Source: Muricea muricata (Eukaryota; Cnidaria; Anthozoa; Malacalcyonacea; Plexauridae). Taken from it: 64,000 bases of DNA. How positions within the stretch are numbered: position 1 is the first letter of the stretch; the number at the start of each line of letters is the position of its first letter. Below the pieces are notes generated by a model. That model did no database searches, had not been told where the DNA came from, and worked only from the letters and a program-made list of their open reading frames with translations. Made by a program: the position numbers and the translations under genes. The stretch lies in contig OY979717.1 in NCBI GenBank assembly GCA_963855995.1, positions 39,801,957-39,865,956 of the forward strand, in the 5' to 3' direction. This document shows, one piece after another, positions 43,951 to 54,781 of the stretch.

Positions 43951-44727
43951 TCAACGATAGCATGTCTGTGCTGGTTGCCCTCGACAAACCGCCGCAAAAT
44001 GATTCTGCTTGCCGCACTTGTTACAATTTTTCCCCTTCGCTGGGCATGCTGACGAATGTGGATATTCACGCCCGCAATTTCGACACTTATTTCCTTGCTC
44101 TAATTTATTTGTTTTACCAACCGTCGGTTCAACTTTCGATTCGATTTGTTGTGCTTGATACTTGCTCTGTTCGTTGCGACGTCCTTCTAATAACATTGCC
44201 TTTAAATCGAATGTTGGGTCTCGTAGAGCTCGTCTTCGTATTTTCGTTGAGTTGCCGCCGATAATAATCTGCTCTTCAATTTCAAATTCAACGTCTCCAA
44301 ACTCGTACGTTGCCGACATTGTTCGTAATCTGGTATGGAACTGATCTAACGTTTCGCTGTCCGTTTGAGTAGCTTGTCGGAACCGATACACTTCGTATCT
44401 TCGATTTTTCTGTGGGTCAAAGTATGCCTTTAATTTTTGCTTTGCTGTTTCGTAATCCGTATCTGGGCCTGTATCGGGGATTTGTCAGAAAATTTCGCGT
44501 ACTCGCGGTCCGGCTTTATATAATAGGAGTGCTCGCTGTCGTTTCGTGTCTGTTATTCCACTTGCAGTGAGGTACATGTCAAAATCCGATTGCCAGTTAT
44601 TCCATTTTATGGCAATACTGGTTCCAACCTTAGCGTCTGGGCAAAATTCTGCCATCAGATTTATATTCACAGGTTGCATGATCTGCACAGCCGGTTGTTG
44701 TTGTGGCGCTGCTTCGTTGTCAGACAT
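43951..44727 (-). pseudogene. gypsy gag
   Basis: Start at 44727 (MSDNEAAPQQQP), WNNWQSDFDMYLTASGI, then a stop near 44487. From 44391 the other frame gives QTDSETLDQFHTRLRTMS and two zinc knuckles, CRNCGREYPHSSACPAKGK and CNKCGKQNHFAAVC. Confidence 0.8.
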
Positions 44728-44769
44728 TAGCGATTACTTCTGTTATAATGTGTTTATCCTCGTCGCCAC

Positions 44770-44946
44770 TGTAATATTCAGACTTGTATTTTGTATGCTC
44801 TTATTTGGCTATATATGCTTTGACCTTGCTATTGTAAACACAACTATCCTCTTCAACTATATGCATGCAACTACTCACGTTTCTTCGCATCTGTCAATCA
44901 TTCTTATATAAACATGCAGTTAATACGTTAATTGTTAATTACTATA
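44770..44946 (-). repeat. gypsy 5' LTR
   Basis: Pairs with 40475-40651. Confidence 0.9.
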
Positions 44947-46654
44947 AATACAGGGCTTTTTTGTAGTCTTGTAATTGCAATGAGTACAATTTAAATGTAG
45001 TAATACAAATATTTTAAGACAGCAATGAAAATACCATCAGTACCATAATTGTAATACAACCTCTCCATAAAACTGAACATCCAGTGTTAGAAATGGATTT
45101 TCTAACCCATTTATCTGCTCCATGCCAGTGTCCAGAATATGATAGCGATCCACCAACATGTAGTTAGTTGCTCCCTCAGGACAGATATCTACACTTTCAA
45201 TCTCCAAACTTCTTCCTTGAACAACTTTTGACTGCATTAATCGTATAACCTCTTTAGTACTAGTAATGTTATTTTCCTTACATATCTTGACCACATCCTC
45301 AATAATTCTATTGACATCATTATCAATGACTGCTTCATTGGCATCAACTGCAGAAACTACCTGTATGTCATAATCCAATTCTTGTTGATCTAAAATGGTG
45401 ACATGCTGATCATGATTCTCTACTTGTAGATCATTTTGGGTAATATTGGGAACAGTTATCTCATAAACTTGGTCATTGTTTGTATCGTCCAATGGTAAAG
45501 TAGCATCTGTAGTACCAAAGTCATTACTAATATTAGAATGACTGAAGTGGCCATGGTTAATGTTTATATCTCTTCGATTGTGTATGTTTTCATTATTGCC
45601 GGTAGCATTGTCATCTGATTCATCTGATTCGTCATTTAGACCAGCACTGCAACCATACAAGTTATCCCTCAACTCGCACATAAAAAATTCCTTTTGGCAG
45701 CCATTGCAGGTTTGTTTCATCTTAACTGTATTTTGAGTTTGGATAGGCTTGGTTGACAAATTATGCTGAATTGGACAAATGTATATCTTTGGTTGAACTC
45801 CCAAATCTGCTTTTAATTCTTTCACTGACCACTGACAAGAGATCAGCGATAACTGTCTGCAATTTGACAGACATTGCAGTGGTTCGAATCCCCCGCCGTC
45901 GCGAAGCTGCGGAAATCCTAATATCTTGTTTTCCTCATTAAGATCAGCAGATAAAATTTTGCTTGCTCTTCACTGTCATTAAGTTGCAGTTTGATTTTCT
46001 TCAAACCTAATCCAGCATTATGAAGTATCTGCTTTGTAGTTGCATTGGGAATTTTGGATTGATGCCTATCAGCTAAACAGAAAAACTGGGCAGTCCAAGT
46101 TCTATTGGCACCTACCGCTGCTTTCCTCTTTCTAGACGAATTTCTGGAATAACGAGGATTGAACAATCTTGCCAGCTCCATTGCTACTGAAGCAGCAGAA
46201 AGAACGTCAGAAGAACCGCAAAGAGATACCGAAGACGACGCCACAGAATCTGAGCTTGAAGGTGCTACAGCATTTGTAGTTGATGTACTCTCATTCTCAG
46301 TGTAAATATCTTTCTTCTTCCTGCAAATATTACGAAGACGAACACGATCTCCTATAGTTGTTACACCTAGTCGAGTAGCTCCGCATCAGTCATGGAAACT
46401 ATTAACTCTGGTTCGATTCGTTCGTCGTTAAAATGTGGAAGTAATGTCGAAAGACCGGCTTCTTCGAGTAATTTATCCATTTAGACCGAGTATATATACT
46501 TCTTGCAAGTGTAAAATCACAAAACTAGAAATCTGTTTACCGTGCGTTTGCTCAATACCGTTGATTGCAACTACAGGTGAACAGTTACAGATAAGGAAAG
46601 GGCAAATTATATTTCTAGGGGAGGGACAGGGGTGTGGAAGGGGTTGCACAATGG

Positions 46655-46800
46655 GTTACACCGCATATAATGTAAAAAGCACCGCATATAAAGGAAAAAG
46701 CACCGCATATAATGTGAAAAGCACAGCATGTAAAGAAGAAAGCACAGCATATAATGCAAAATCGTATAATGTAACGAAAGACAGCTATGGCATTCCATAC
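46655..46800. repeat. right inverted repeat with ~20-bp minisatellite
   Basis: Five to six units of gcatataatgtgaaaagcac, then aaatcgtataatgtaacgaa and the 20-bp terminus. Inverted relative to 34474-34632. Confidence 0.85.
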
Positions 46801-47255
46801 ATTTGTACATTGGTGTCTATCAACAGAACCGACACTTGACTCAGCCGTGTCATGGTTACGAAGACCTAAAGACTTAATTAGTTTACACATCGTGCAGGTT
46901 GTAATGTTTAAGTTTTCGTATGCGAAGCGAAATTTTAGTTTGTGTATATGCTAAGCGATTTTGAGTATGAATTTCAGGGCCATTTTCCACGTGACCTTTT
47001 ACAGATCATCTGCTACAAACTATACTAGGCATATAGCATTTTTTATAAGCCTTCTAGGGTAGCAATCCGCGTTAATATATCTAACTTCGTTCGTGAAATA
47101 TTTAAGTTTTCATACGCGAAGCGAAATTTTATTTTGTGTATGCACTAAGCAATTCTGAGTATGAATTTCAGGGCCATTTTCCACGTGACCTTTTGCATAT
47201 CATGTACTACAAACTATACTTGGCATATAGCATTTTTTACAAGCCTTCTAGAGTT
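46801..47255. repeat. ~190-bp satellite, cluster 4 (continuation of cluster 3)
   Basis: Resumes at atttgtacattggtgtctat, exactly where 34473 breaks off, then two satellite units. Confidence 0.85.
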
Positions 47256-47259
47256 ATTA

Positions 47260-47795
47260 GTGGCATATTGGTATACATATTGTCACTATTTCCTCGAAAA
47301 GGAAATATTACTAATTAGAATTTCATTGCAGGTTTTGATTAATGCCTTATGCCATAAAAGCTTGTGGTATATTCATTGCCACATTTTGAAAATTGTGGCA
47401 AATTTAACATTAGTGGCACATTATTAGTATTACATATTGTGACAATTTCCTCGAAAGGGAAATATTACTAATTACAATTTCATTGCAGGTTTTCATTAGT
47501 ACCTTATGCCATAACAGCTTGTGTTATATCCATCGCCACATTTTCAAAAATTGTGGCAAATTTAACTTAGATGCGTATTAGTATTACATATTGTCACTAT
47601 TTTCTCGAAAGGGAAATATTACTAATTACAAATTCGTTGTAGGTTTAAGTTAATACCTAATGCCTTAACACCTTGACGTATATCAATTGCTACATTTTGA
47701 AAACTGTTGCAAATTGTGACATGTTACCATTACATATTGTCAGTTGTTTTTAAAAAATTGCATTTTACTAATTGTAATTTCAATGCAGGTTTCAA
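47260..47795. repeat. ~150-bp tandem repeat, about 3.5 units
   Basis: aatttcattgcaggttt recurs near 47319, 47478, 47628 and 47775, with gccttatgccataa and ttgccacattttgaaaattg between. It lies just 5' of the Helitron coding region. Confidence 0.8.
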
Positions 47796-47859
47796 TAAAT
47801 GCCTTGTTTGTTGCTATTACCCTTATAAAGTATCTATTAAATGTGCATTGTGCGTTCAA

Positions 47860-47989
47860 TTCACCATGACTTTAACGTTACGATATGCCCGAGAAAAAAT
47901 AATGCTATTTCTTAGAAATACCAAACATCTGGAGCCAACCCGATTCCGATCAATTCTGGGCAAAACGGGAGTGGCGATTAATTGGCCAG
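47860..47989 (+). pseudogene. Helitron ORF, N-terminal piece before the BEL insertion
   Basis: The plus-strand frame ending QFWAKREWRLIGQ at 47989 continues in frame at 55587 as DKNILSRKVQYVLDKQNRL once the BEL element and one 5-bp duplication are removed. A stop and a frame change upstream (about 47900) show prior decay. Confidence 0.7.
47985..47989. repeat. GCCAG target duplication, left
   Basis: Pairs with 55582-55586. Confidence 0.9.
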
Positions 47990-48787
47990 TGTTAGTTTTA
48001 AAACACAACGTAATTAACGCGCGTCATATGCGACGCAATTCTACCAATCAAAGGTGGTCGATATAATCCATGCCCTAGGCTGTTTGCATAGAATAGAATT
48101 GCGTGACTTTAGGAAGGTCATTTTATGGTGCATTTCTATGTGTGAAGACTGTTCTTTCTGCTATTCTATCGTCTTGGGAAAATTGTGCGTTTCCATCTAC
48201 ATCGCATTCTGTGTGCTCGCAAGTGGTTTATAAAGTCATCGGTGCGTGTGTAAACCAAAGTGAGTACATGTTTGACCTTTCTTCTGTACATTGCAATTAG
48301 TTTTATTGTATTCTGTATTGTTTATTTGACATGTAGTATGTAGCATATGTTTGTAGCGAAACATTGATTTAGATTGATCGTAATGCACGTTGGAGCATGA
48401 TGTAAATGATTTATTAGCAGTTGTCGCATGTTTGCATAATTTGTGCGTGTTTCATGATAGTCACGCAAACAATCGAGTCATTGTTATAGATTGAGTAGTT
48501 GCTTTATTGTCATACTATTTAGTTCGAACCGAATCAACGAATTACTGATTTTCCGAAATATCGATTAGTATCGATCCTAGTTACCGACCTGTTATCTATT
48601 GTGCATCGTTTATTCTGGAATTGTTACAATATATTTAATCTTAAAGAGTACATTGTCTAACTGATTCGATCCTCAAATTCTATCGAGTTCGATCTATTTA
48701 CGCACCGTTCAACCCAGGTGTAGTCTCATGGTGTTCTGATCCTACTTTCCTGCGACCCGGTATCTACTCGGCCATTGAGATTCAACA
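47990..48787 (+). repeat. BEL 5' LTR
   Basis: Starts TGTTAGTTTTAAAACACAAC, ends GAGATTCAACA. Confidence 0.9.
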
Positions 48788-48929
48788 TTTAAGTTCGAAT
48801 TTGCTACAGGGTAAAGGAATTTGAAGAATTCGTAGTCTATTTCGTGCTCACTGCTCGCTAAGGAATGCGAAGAATTTCCTGTTGAAGTGTAAATCGCGTG
48901 CTCGTTAATATGTCAATCAACACGTCCTA

Positions 48930-50471
48930 ATGGATTTAGAAACAACTCAGATTATGGAGCAATTAAGAAAGGCGCTAAGTACCGCCAAAGCGAATGTGAC
49001 AAAAAAGGCGAATAAAGTTAACGAGTTACTGACAGACTGCAATAATGTCGAGTCTATAAAGGAAATTGCAAAGGAACTAGACAACGTTCTACAGCATTTT
49101 GAAAATGCGCACATTGACTATCACAATCTCCTTAAGGATGAACAAGATATAAAAGATTCTACATGCTATTTCAACTCAGTGAATGAACTAGTTTCGGAAA
49201 TTAAATCAAAAATTTTGTCGCGACTTGACGAGCCTGTGGCTAGTCAATCAGAAACCCAAGAAAATCAAAACGAAATTCGACCGGAAGATTCCGTAAGTAG
49301 CGCCGGATCCCAAAAATCAAAACGTTCTAGCAGACAGTCAGGAACCAGCTCGATAAAGAGTTCATCTAGCGCAAAGACAAGGGCTGCCGCAAAGCAAGCA
49401 GCACTTGAGGCAAAAGCAAACGGGCTTCAGAAATTGCACGAGCTCCAATGGGAAGAACTAAAGATTAAACAGAAGAAATCACAAGTTGAACTGCAAGCTG
49501 AAATAGCTGCTGCAGAGGCTGAGAAAATAGTTTACGAGCAATCGGAAGAAGAATTGCACTTGAACCCTTCGTACGCGGTCGAGAACCCATCTCCCCCTGT
49601 TCTCCAGCAGGATATCCCCACGACAGCCTCGCATACTCAACCAACGTCCGCGAGCCAAGCACAATTACTACAATCACCCATGACCGCACAAATGAAGCAA
49701 CAACCAATAGTACAACAGTTAAATCCCTCTGCACACCAATGGGCTCCAAGCCAGCCATCTCTTGCTCATCACAATAGTTATGCTAGTGATGATTCATTTC
49801 AACATTTCCTGGAGACTCAGGATCGTCAAAATACTACCCTCCAGCAATTGGTGCAACAACAGCAACAGAGTGTTATGGCTCTACAATTACCACAGCCAAC
49901 GATAAAGGTTTTCAAAGGTGACCCTTTGGAATACTGTGACTTCATTCAAAGTTTCGAGCATCTCGTGGAGGAAAAGACATTGAGTCCCAGTGCTCGTCTG
50001 TACTACCTCATTCAGCACACTACTGGCTCCATACAAGACCTCATGAAAAGCTGCTTGGCAATGAGTCCTGAACGAGGATACGAAGAAGCTAAGAAGCTAC
50101 TAAAGGAAAGATACGGCCAGAACTACAGAATAGCTGCAGCGCAAATACTGACGCGACGTCAGGTCAACCTGACCGACGGACCACTGATCAAATCAGAAGA
50201 CGGGAACGCTCTCCTTCAGTATTCGATCAAATTGACAAGCTGCGCTAATACCTTAGAACAAATTGGATCTCTTAGTAAATTAGATCACCCTGAAAACCTG
50301 AAGGCAATCGTAAATCGACTCCCATTCGGAATGAGAAAATGGCGTGATACCGTCGACCATATTATTGAGAATGAAAATAGAGATGTGACGATCAAAGACG
50401 TGACAGCATTTGTAACTGCGAAGGCGAGAGCAGCTACCCATCCAATTTTTGGTAGGCTCATGAACAAGTAA
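48930..50471 (+). pseudogene. BEL gag
   Basis: MDLETTQIMEQL start. A long coiled-coil and Lys/Gln/Ala-rich N-terminal half, then the conserved Pao gag core (TIKVFKGDPLEYCDFIQSF, SARLYYLIQHTTGSIQDLM, KKLLKERYGQNYRIAAAQI, LKAIVNRLPFGMRKWRDTV). The frame stops with TAA at 50469-50471 but stays open beyond into the zinc knuckles, so the stop is a point lesion in a longer polyprotein. Confidence 0.85.
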
Positions 50472-51358
50472 AAAGGAAGGCAAGAAGATAAGGGCAAACG
50501 ATCTACGAACCCGAGAGGAAGCGGCTTTGCTACACAAGGGGATCATCTTAAGGAAAAGGCGCGAGACAACGCGACGAGAAGAGGTTCATGCCCGTGCAAC
50601 GAAAACCACTGGCTACCACGCTGTGACAAATTTCGTAAATTGTCTATCGAAGAACGAAAGACGTTCGTGAGGGATAATAAACTTTGCTTGAACTGTCTAA
50701 CAACCGGTCACTTCGTACGTGATTGTCCAAAATCCAGCTTCTGCAAAGTCGAAGGTTGTACAGGAAAGCACTCAACCTTTCTTCACCCCAAGCAACCTTC
50801 AAACATCGTAAAAACAAAGATAACTGTACTCCACCAGAGAAGCGGGACGACAATCAAGAGATCAACGTTGCTGCAAGTTCAGCCAACAATGGCTACGTTA
50901 AGATCACTCCAAAGACGATTCATCCGAAAACTTCCACTGTGACAGGCCTTGCTATCGTCCCAGTTAGAGTAAGGGCAGCAGGACGATCTGAATTGGTGGA
51001 AACATATGCATTCCTAGACTCCGGCTCGAACACATCCTTCTGCACCGACGAACTTCTGAAAAGACTTAACGAGCCAGGACAGAAAACACGACTATCCTTG
51101 ACAACGATGCTTGGAGTGAGTAACCCTATCGAATGTTCAGTTGTTAGACTGGAAATCTTTGATCTCGACAATCAAAACTGTGTTGAACTACCAAATGTAC
51201 ATTCAACGCAGAATCTACCAATCCGCCCCGAATGTATTGGTAAGCAAGAAGATGTCGAACGATGGCCGCACCTGAGAGGAATATCCATTCCACACATTGA
51301 TGCTGAAATCGGTCTTTTAATTGGAAGTGACGCTCCAGAAATCCTGCAACCGAGATAA
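50472..51358 (+). pseudogene. BEL zinc knuckles and aspartic protease
   Basis: NKLCLNCLTTGHFVRDCPKS followed by a second Cys/His group (CKVEGCTGKHSTFLH). After a frameshift near 50815 the protease frame reads VETYAFLDSGSNTSFCTDEL (DSGS active site) and GLLIGSDAPEI, ending in TAA at 51356. Confidence 0.85.
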
Positions 51359-51364
51359 ACGCGC

Positions 51365-52563
51365 ATGAGCGAAGACGGGGGTCCTTTTGCTACCAAAACA
51401 TTGTTTGGATGGGTTCTGAACGGTCCTCTCGGCAGAGAAGATGTTGAAAACCCGACATCAAATTTCCTTCAGGTCGAAAATAATCTTGATCAATGCTTCG
51501 AACAGTTTTGCAATATGGAGTTTAATGACCTGACCTACGAATCCAAGGTTTCAATGTCAAAAAACGACATAAAGGCACTTGAAATTATGAAACAATCTGC
51601 AAGACTAGTTAGTGGTCATTACGAGATAAGGTTGCCTTGGAAGGACTACCCGCCTCCTCTTTCTAACAACCGAGTACAAGCAGAGCAACGTCTCAGCTCA
51701 TTAAAGAAATGACTCCTTCGAGATCCATCACTATTACAACAATATAAACAGTTCATGGACGATCTGCTCACCAACGATCATGCCAGAAAGGTTCAAAGTA
51801 AAGATAACGGACCCCTGGGAACCCAGTGGTATCTTCCTCACCACCCAGTCTTCCACCCTCAAAAACCTGGCGAGGTTCGAGTCGTTTTTGATTGTTCGGC
51901 GAAATACCACGGGACTTCGTTGAATGGCCTGTTGCTACAGGGGCCGGACCTGACTAACACTCTTGTTGGCGTATTGACAAGATTCAGGGAAGAACCGATA
52001 GCTTTGACCGCGGACATCGAGAAAATGTTCTATCAAGTGCGTGTCCCTTCTACTGACTGTGATGCCCTAAGATTCCTTTGGTGGCCTAAAGGCGATCTTT
52101 CCAAAGACCCGGAAGAGTATGAGATGAGAGTTCACTTGTTTGGCGGTGCATCATCTCCAAGTTGTGCTAACTACGCCTTAAAGAAAACAGCTGATGATAA
52201 TAAAGAAGAAACGGTCGATCGGAACTTCTATGTTGACGATTGCCTCAAGTCTGTCAGCAACGAAGACAAGGCCGTCAACTTAGCAAAGCAGTTACGAGAG
52301 TTACTCGCCCGAGGAGGATTTAATTTGACGAAATGGTTGTCAAATTCAAGAAAGGTGCTTGAATCTTTACCCGAATCTGAAAGAGCTTCAATTGTCAGGG
52401 ATCCTGACTTCAACAATCACTCGGTTGAGAGGGCGCTTGGAGTCCAATGGAACGTGGCATCCGACCGGTTTGGCTTTAAAATTACTATCAAGGACCGACC
52501 GGCAACGAGGAGAGGCATTTTGTCAATTGTTAGTTCGGTGTACGATCAAATTGGGTTGGGATG
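51365..52563 (+). pseudogene. BEL reverse transcriptase
   Basis: [67 protein letters not shown] and the catalytic [10 protein letters not shown]. An in-frame TGA at 51710-51712 splits it. The sequence ends [11 protein letters not shown], where a deletion removes the segment normally linking to the connection domain. Confidence 0.88.
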
Positions 52564-53462
52564 AGGAAATCCCCACAGACTCGCTGAAACGCTGGCAAGC
52601 TTGGCTGGAAGATCTACCTAACCTGGAACAACTTACAATCAACCGATGTTTCAAGCCGACAGATCCAGAAGGTGTCGAAGAAACTCAACTCCATCAGGTC
52701 CTGGCAACGAGGTTAGATAAAATCTCCCGTGACAAGCTGAGTATACCAGTGGACCAGTCTTTCTTTTGGACGGACAGCACGTGTGTGTTACGCTACATTG
52801 AAAATCAAGATAAAAGATTCCACACTTTCGTTGCAAACAGAATCGCTGCCATCCACAACGCATCTTCTTTAACACAATGGAAGTACATCAACACAGAGCT
52901 CAACCCAGCGGACGATGCATTGAGAGGAACAGCAGCGGATTCTCTCGAGCGTTGGCTTCGAGGTCCAGAGTTTCTTGGTCAGCCGGAAGATGCTTGGCCC
53001 AAGCGTCCAGCCGATATGAATGCAAAAATTGACACTGATCCTGAGGTCAAGGGACCTGTCATTTGCGCAACGTACGTATCTGATCCGAATCCATTAAAGG
53101 AAATTATTGAACGATATTCGGCTTGGGACCGTCTACGAAGAATCGTAGCTTGGATACTTCGATACAAGACAAACCTGCTGCGTAACGTCAAGAGACGAAG
53201 AGAAGGAGAAACTATAGCATATGAGTCAATTGGACAAGTAACACCTATTGAAGTAGACGAAATCAAAAATGCTGAGACCGAAATCCTCAAACGCGTGCAA
53301 AGTGAATCATTTAAGGAAGAATGTCAACTTCTGGAAGGAAACAATCAACCGAAAGAGTCGAGAAGGAATTGCAGGATAAAGAAATGCAGCAGAATATTCA
53401 ATCTAGATCCTGTAATGAACGAAGGTCTCCTGCAAGTGGGAGGCCGTCTGGAGAACGCGTGA
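52552..53462 (+). pseudogene. BEL RNase H/connection region, internally deleted
   Basis: [20 protein letters not shown] resumes after the RT deletion. At TQLHQ the RNase H core is missing up to ATRLDKISRDKL, then FFWTDSTCVLRYIENQDKRF, TELNPADDALRGTA. The first catalytic Asp region of RNase H is gone. Ends with TGA at 53460, in frame with the integrase. Confidence 0.8.
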
Positions 53463-54644
53463 ATCAGTCAAAATTCAAAACATCCAGTGATCCTACCCAA
53501 AAACCACCATGTTGTTACCCTCATTGTGAATCACTATCACCACATCTCGAGGCATTCTGGTGTAGAATACACGTTGTCGCTGATACGACAAAACTACTGG
53601 ATCATTAAGGGACGAAGAACTGTGCAAACCATTCTTAGTCGTTGCGTCAGTTGCAAAAAGCGTCAAGCACCAATGGCTAAACAGAAAATGGCTAGTCTTC
53701 CCCAAGATAGAACAACACCTTCGAAGCCGCCATTCACGTATACCGGAGTCGACTACTTTGGGCCATTTGAAGTGCGACGAGGACGAACCAAAGTAAAACG
53801 GTACGGTGTCTTATTTACTTGTTTGAACATTCGCGCCATACACCTCGAAATTGCAAGTTCGCTAGACACAGAATCATTTATTAATGCTCTACGGAGGTTT
53901 ATCGCTAGTAGAGGTCAGCCCGAAGAGATCCGATCGGACAACGGCAGCAATTTTGTCAGCGGGGAGAAAGAACTACGCGAAGCGGCCAAAGATTGGAATC
54001 AATCACAAATACACAACTTTCTCTTGCAGCGAAGAATTAAATGGATCTTTAACCCACCCACGGGTTCACACCATGGCAGGGTGTGGGAAAGATGCATTAG
54101 AACAACGCGAAAGGTAATCAAGGCAGTGATCAGAGAACAAATACTCGACGACGAAGGCATAAACACATTGATGTGCGTAGTTGAGGCGATCATCAATGGA
54201 CGACCAATTACCAAACTTTTTTACGACCCAAGAGACATGGAACCCCTCACCCCTAACCACTTGTTGATGCTACGAGCTGGACTCACTGTTCCACCGGCAA
54301 CCCTTACAAAGCAAGACATCTACAGACGGCGATGGCGACAAGTACAGTATTTCGCGAACGTGTTCTGGCATCGTTGGATCTGGGAGTACCTTCCTTCATT
54401 ACAGGTACGGCAGAAATGGAACATGGAACGAAGAAATTTTGCCGTGAATGACATCGTGTTGTTGCTTGATGACAAAACTCCACGAGGCTCCTGGCCACTT
54501 GGACGAGTCGTGGAAGTCTATACAAGCCGCCGCGATGGGCTCGTACGCTCCGTGAAGCTGAAGACTAGAACAGCAGAGCTTATCCGACCAGTCAACAAAA
54601 TCACCTTGTTGGAAGGAGCTGAAGCCACAAAAAACGATAAGTAG
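53463..54644 (+). CDS. BEL integrase with DUF5641-type C-terminus
   Basis: Zinc-binding HH..CC (HISRHSGVEYTLS ... RCVSCKKRQAP), core YTGVDYFGPFEVRRGRTKV (Asp), IRSDNGSNFVSGEKEL (Asp), GSHHGRVWERCIRTTRKVI (Glu). The C-terminal block NHLLMLRAGLTVPPA, RRRWRQVQYFANVFWHRW, DIVLLLDDKTPRGSWPLGRV is the usual end of Pao integrases. This piece is open from 53463 to TAA at 54642, the best-preserved part of the element, though no longer linked in frame to a working polyprotein. Confidence 0.88.
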   Translation: MSQNSKHPVILPKNHHVVTLIVNHYHHISRHSGVEYTLSLIRQNYWIIKGRRTVQTILSRCVSCKKRQAPMAKQKMASLPQDRTTPSKPPFTYTGVDYFGPFEVRRGRTKVKRYGVLFTCLNIRAIHLEIASSLDTESFINALRRFIASRGQPEEIRSDNGSNFVSGEKELREAAKDWNQSQIHNFLLQRRIKWIFNPPTGSHHGRVWERCIRTTRKVIKAVIREQILDDEGINTLMCVVEAIINGRPITKLFYDPRDMEPLTPNHLLMLRAGLTVPPATLTKQDIYRRRWRQVQYFANVFWHRWIWEYLPSLQVRQKWNMERRNFAVNDIVLLLDDKTPRGSWPLGRVVEVYTSRRDGLVRSVKLKTRTAELIRPVNKITLLEGAEATKNDK

Positions 54645-54781
54645 ACAAATTTGCATGAGTACTGATCTTTATAGTTTTTGCAATTTTAATTAGTATCAAT
54701 ATAGTTTCGTTTCAAAACTTTACAGTCATAGTATATTGTGAGGTAAAGGCTACTCGTGGTTCTGCCTTTAAGGGGCCGGAA

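Larger units (their letters stand above)
40475..44946 (-). mobile_element. Ty3/gypsy LTR retrotransposon
   Basis: 177-bp LTRs at 40475-40651 and 44770-44946. On the reverse strand the 5' LTR is at 44946-44770, followed by a primer-binding region starting GTGGCGACGAGGATAAAC. A polypurine tract (A-run then GGGGATGG) ends at 40652 before the 3' LTR. Gene order gag-PR-RT-RNase H-integrase is the gypsy order. Several frameshifts. It lies in the large intron of the HECT gene. AATCC/AATAC flanks may be a 5-bp duplication with one change. Confidence 0.9.
34610..46480 (-). pseudogene. SAM + HECT E3 ubiquitin ligase-like gene (G2E3-like), with insertions in an intron
   Basis: Exon A 46480-45061: SAM-like domain (LLEEAGLSTLLPHFNDERIE, VTTIGDRVRLRNICRKK), a Ser-rich linker, a conserved block WTAQFFCLADRHQSKIPN, a Cys pair CNGCQKEFFMC, an acidic linker, then the HECT start VDRYHILDTGM, LTLDVQFYGE. 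Exon B 36658-36526: AQDYGGPRKEFFRLVLVEI, joined in phase 0. Exon C 36423-36286: phase 1. Exon D about 35936-35751: VLTMRKLNALLTPHFSPVGS. Exon E 34883-34614: GRRGDITLGSILKFAT and the presumed catalytic Cys in ANACTNVMSLP. The C-D and D-E phases are not resolved. Frameshifts lie near 46385 and 45955. The minisatellite supplies the last residues. HECT enzymes pass ubiquitin from E2 to substrate; the target is unknown. Confidence 0.75.
34474..46800. mobile_element. HECT-gene-bearing element with minisatellite inverted repeats
   Basis: Left end GTATGGAATGCCATAGCTGT, right end the reverse complement of the same 20 bases. Inside each end lies a ~20-bp minisatellite (gcatataatgtgaaaagcac type): 34530-34632 on the left, 46660-46765 on the right, inverted. 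Joining the outer flanks restores the satellite side sequence seen intact at 34080-34130. The only gene belonging to it is a reverse-strand SAM+HECT gene. Without the gypsy and Polinton insertions it is about 4.4 kb. No transposase is seen, so it is either non-autonomous or mobilised in an unknown way. Confidence 0.7.

Noticed and set aside
45840..45910. Possible tRNA or SINE B box (ggttcgaatcc)
   Set aside because: The reverse strand here codes for part of the HECT protein (the GGFEPLQC stretch) and no A box or stems fit.
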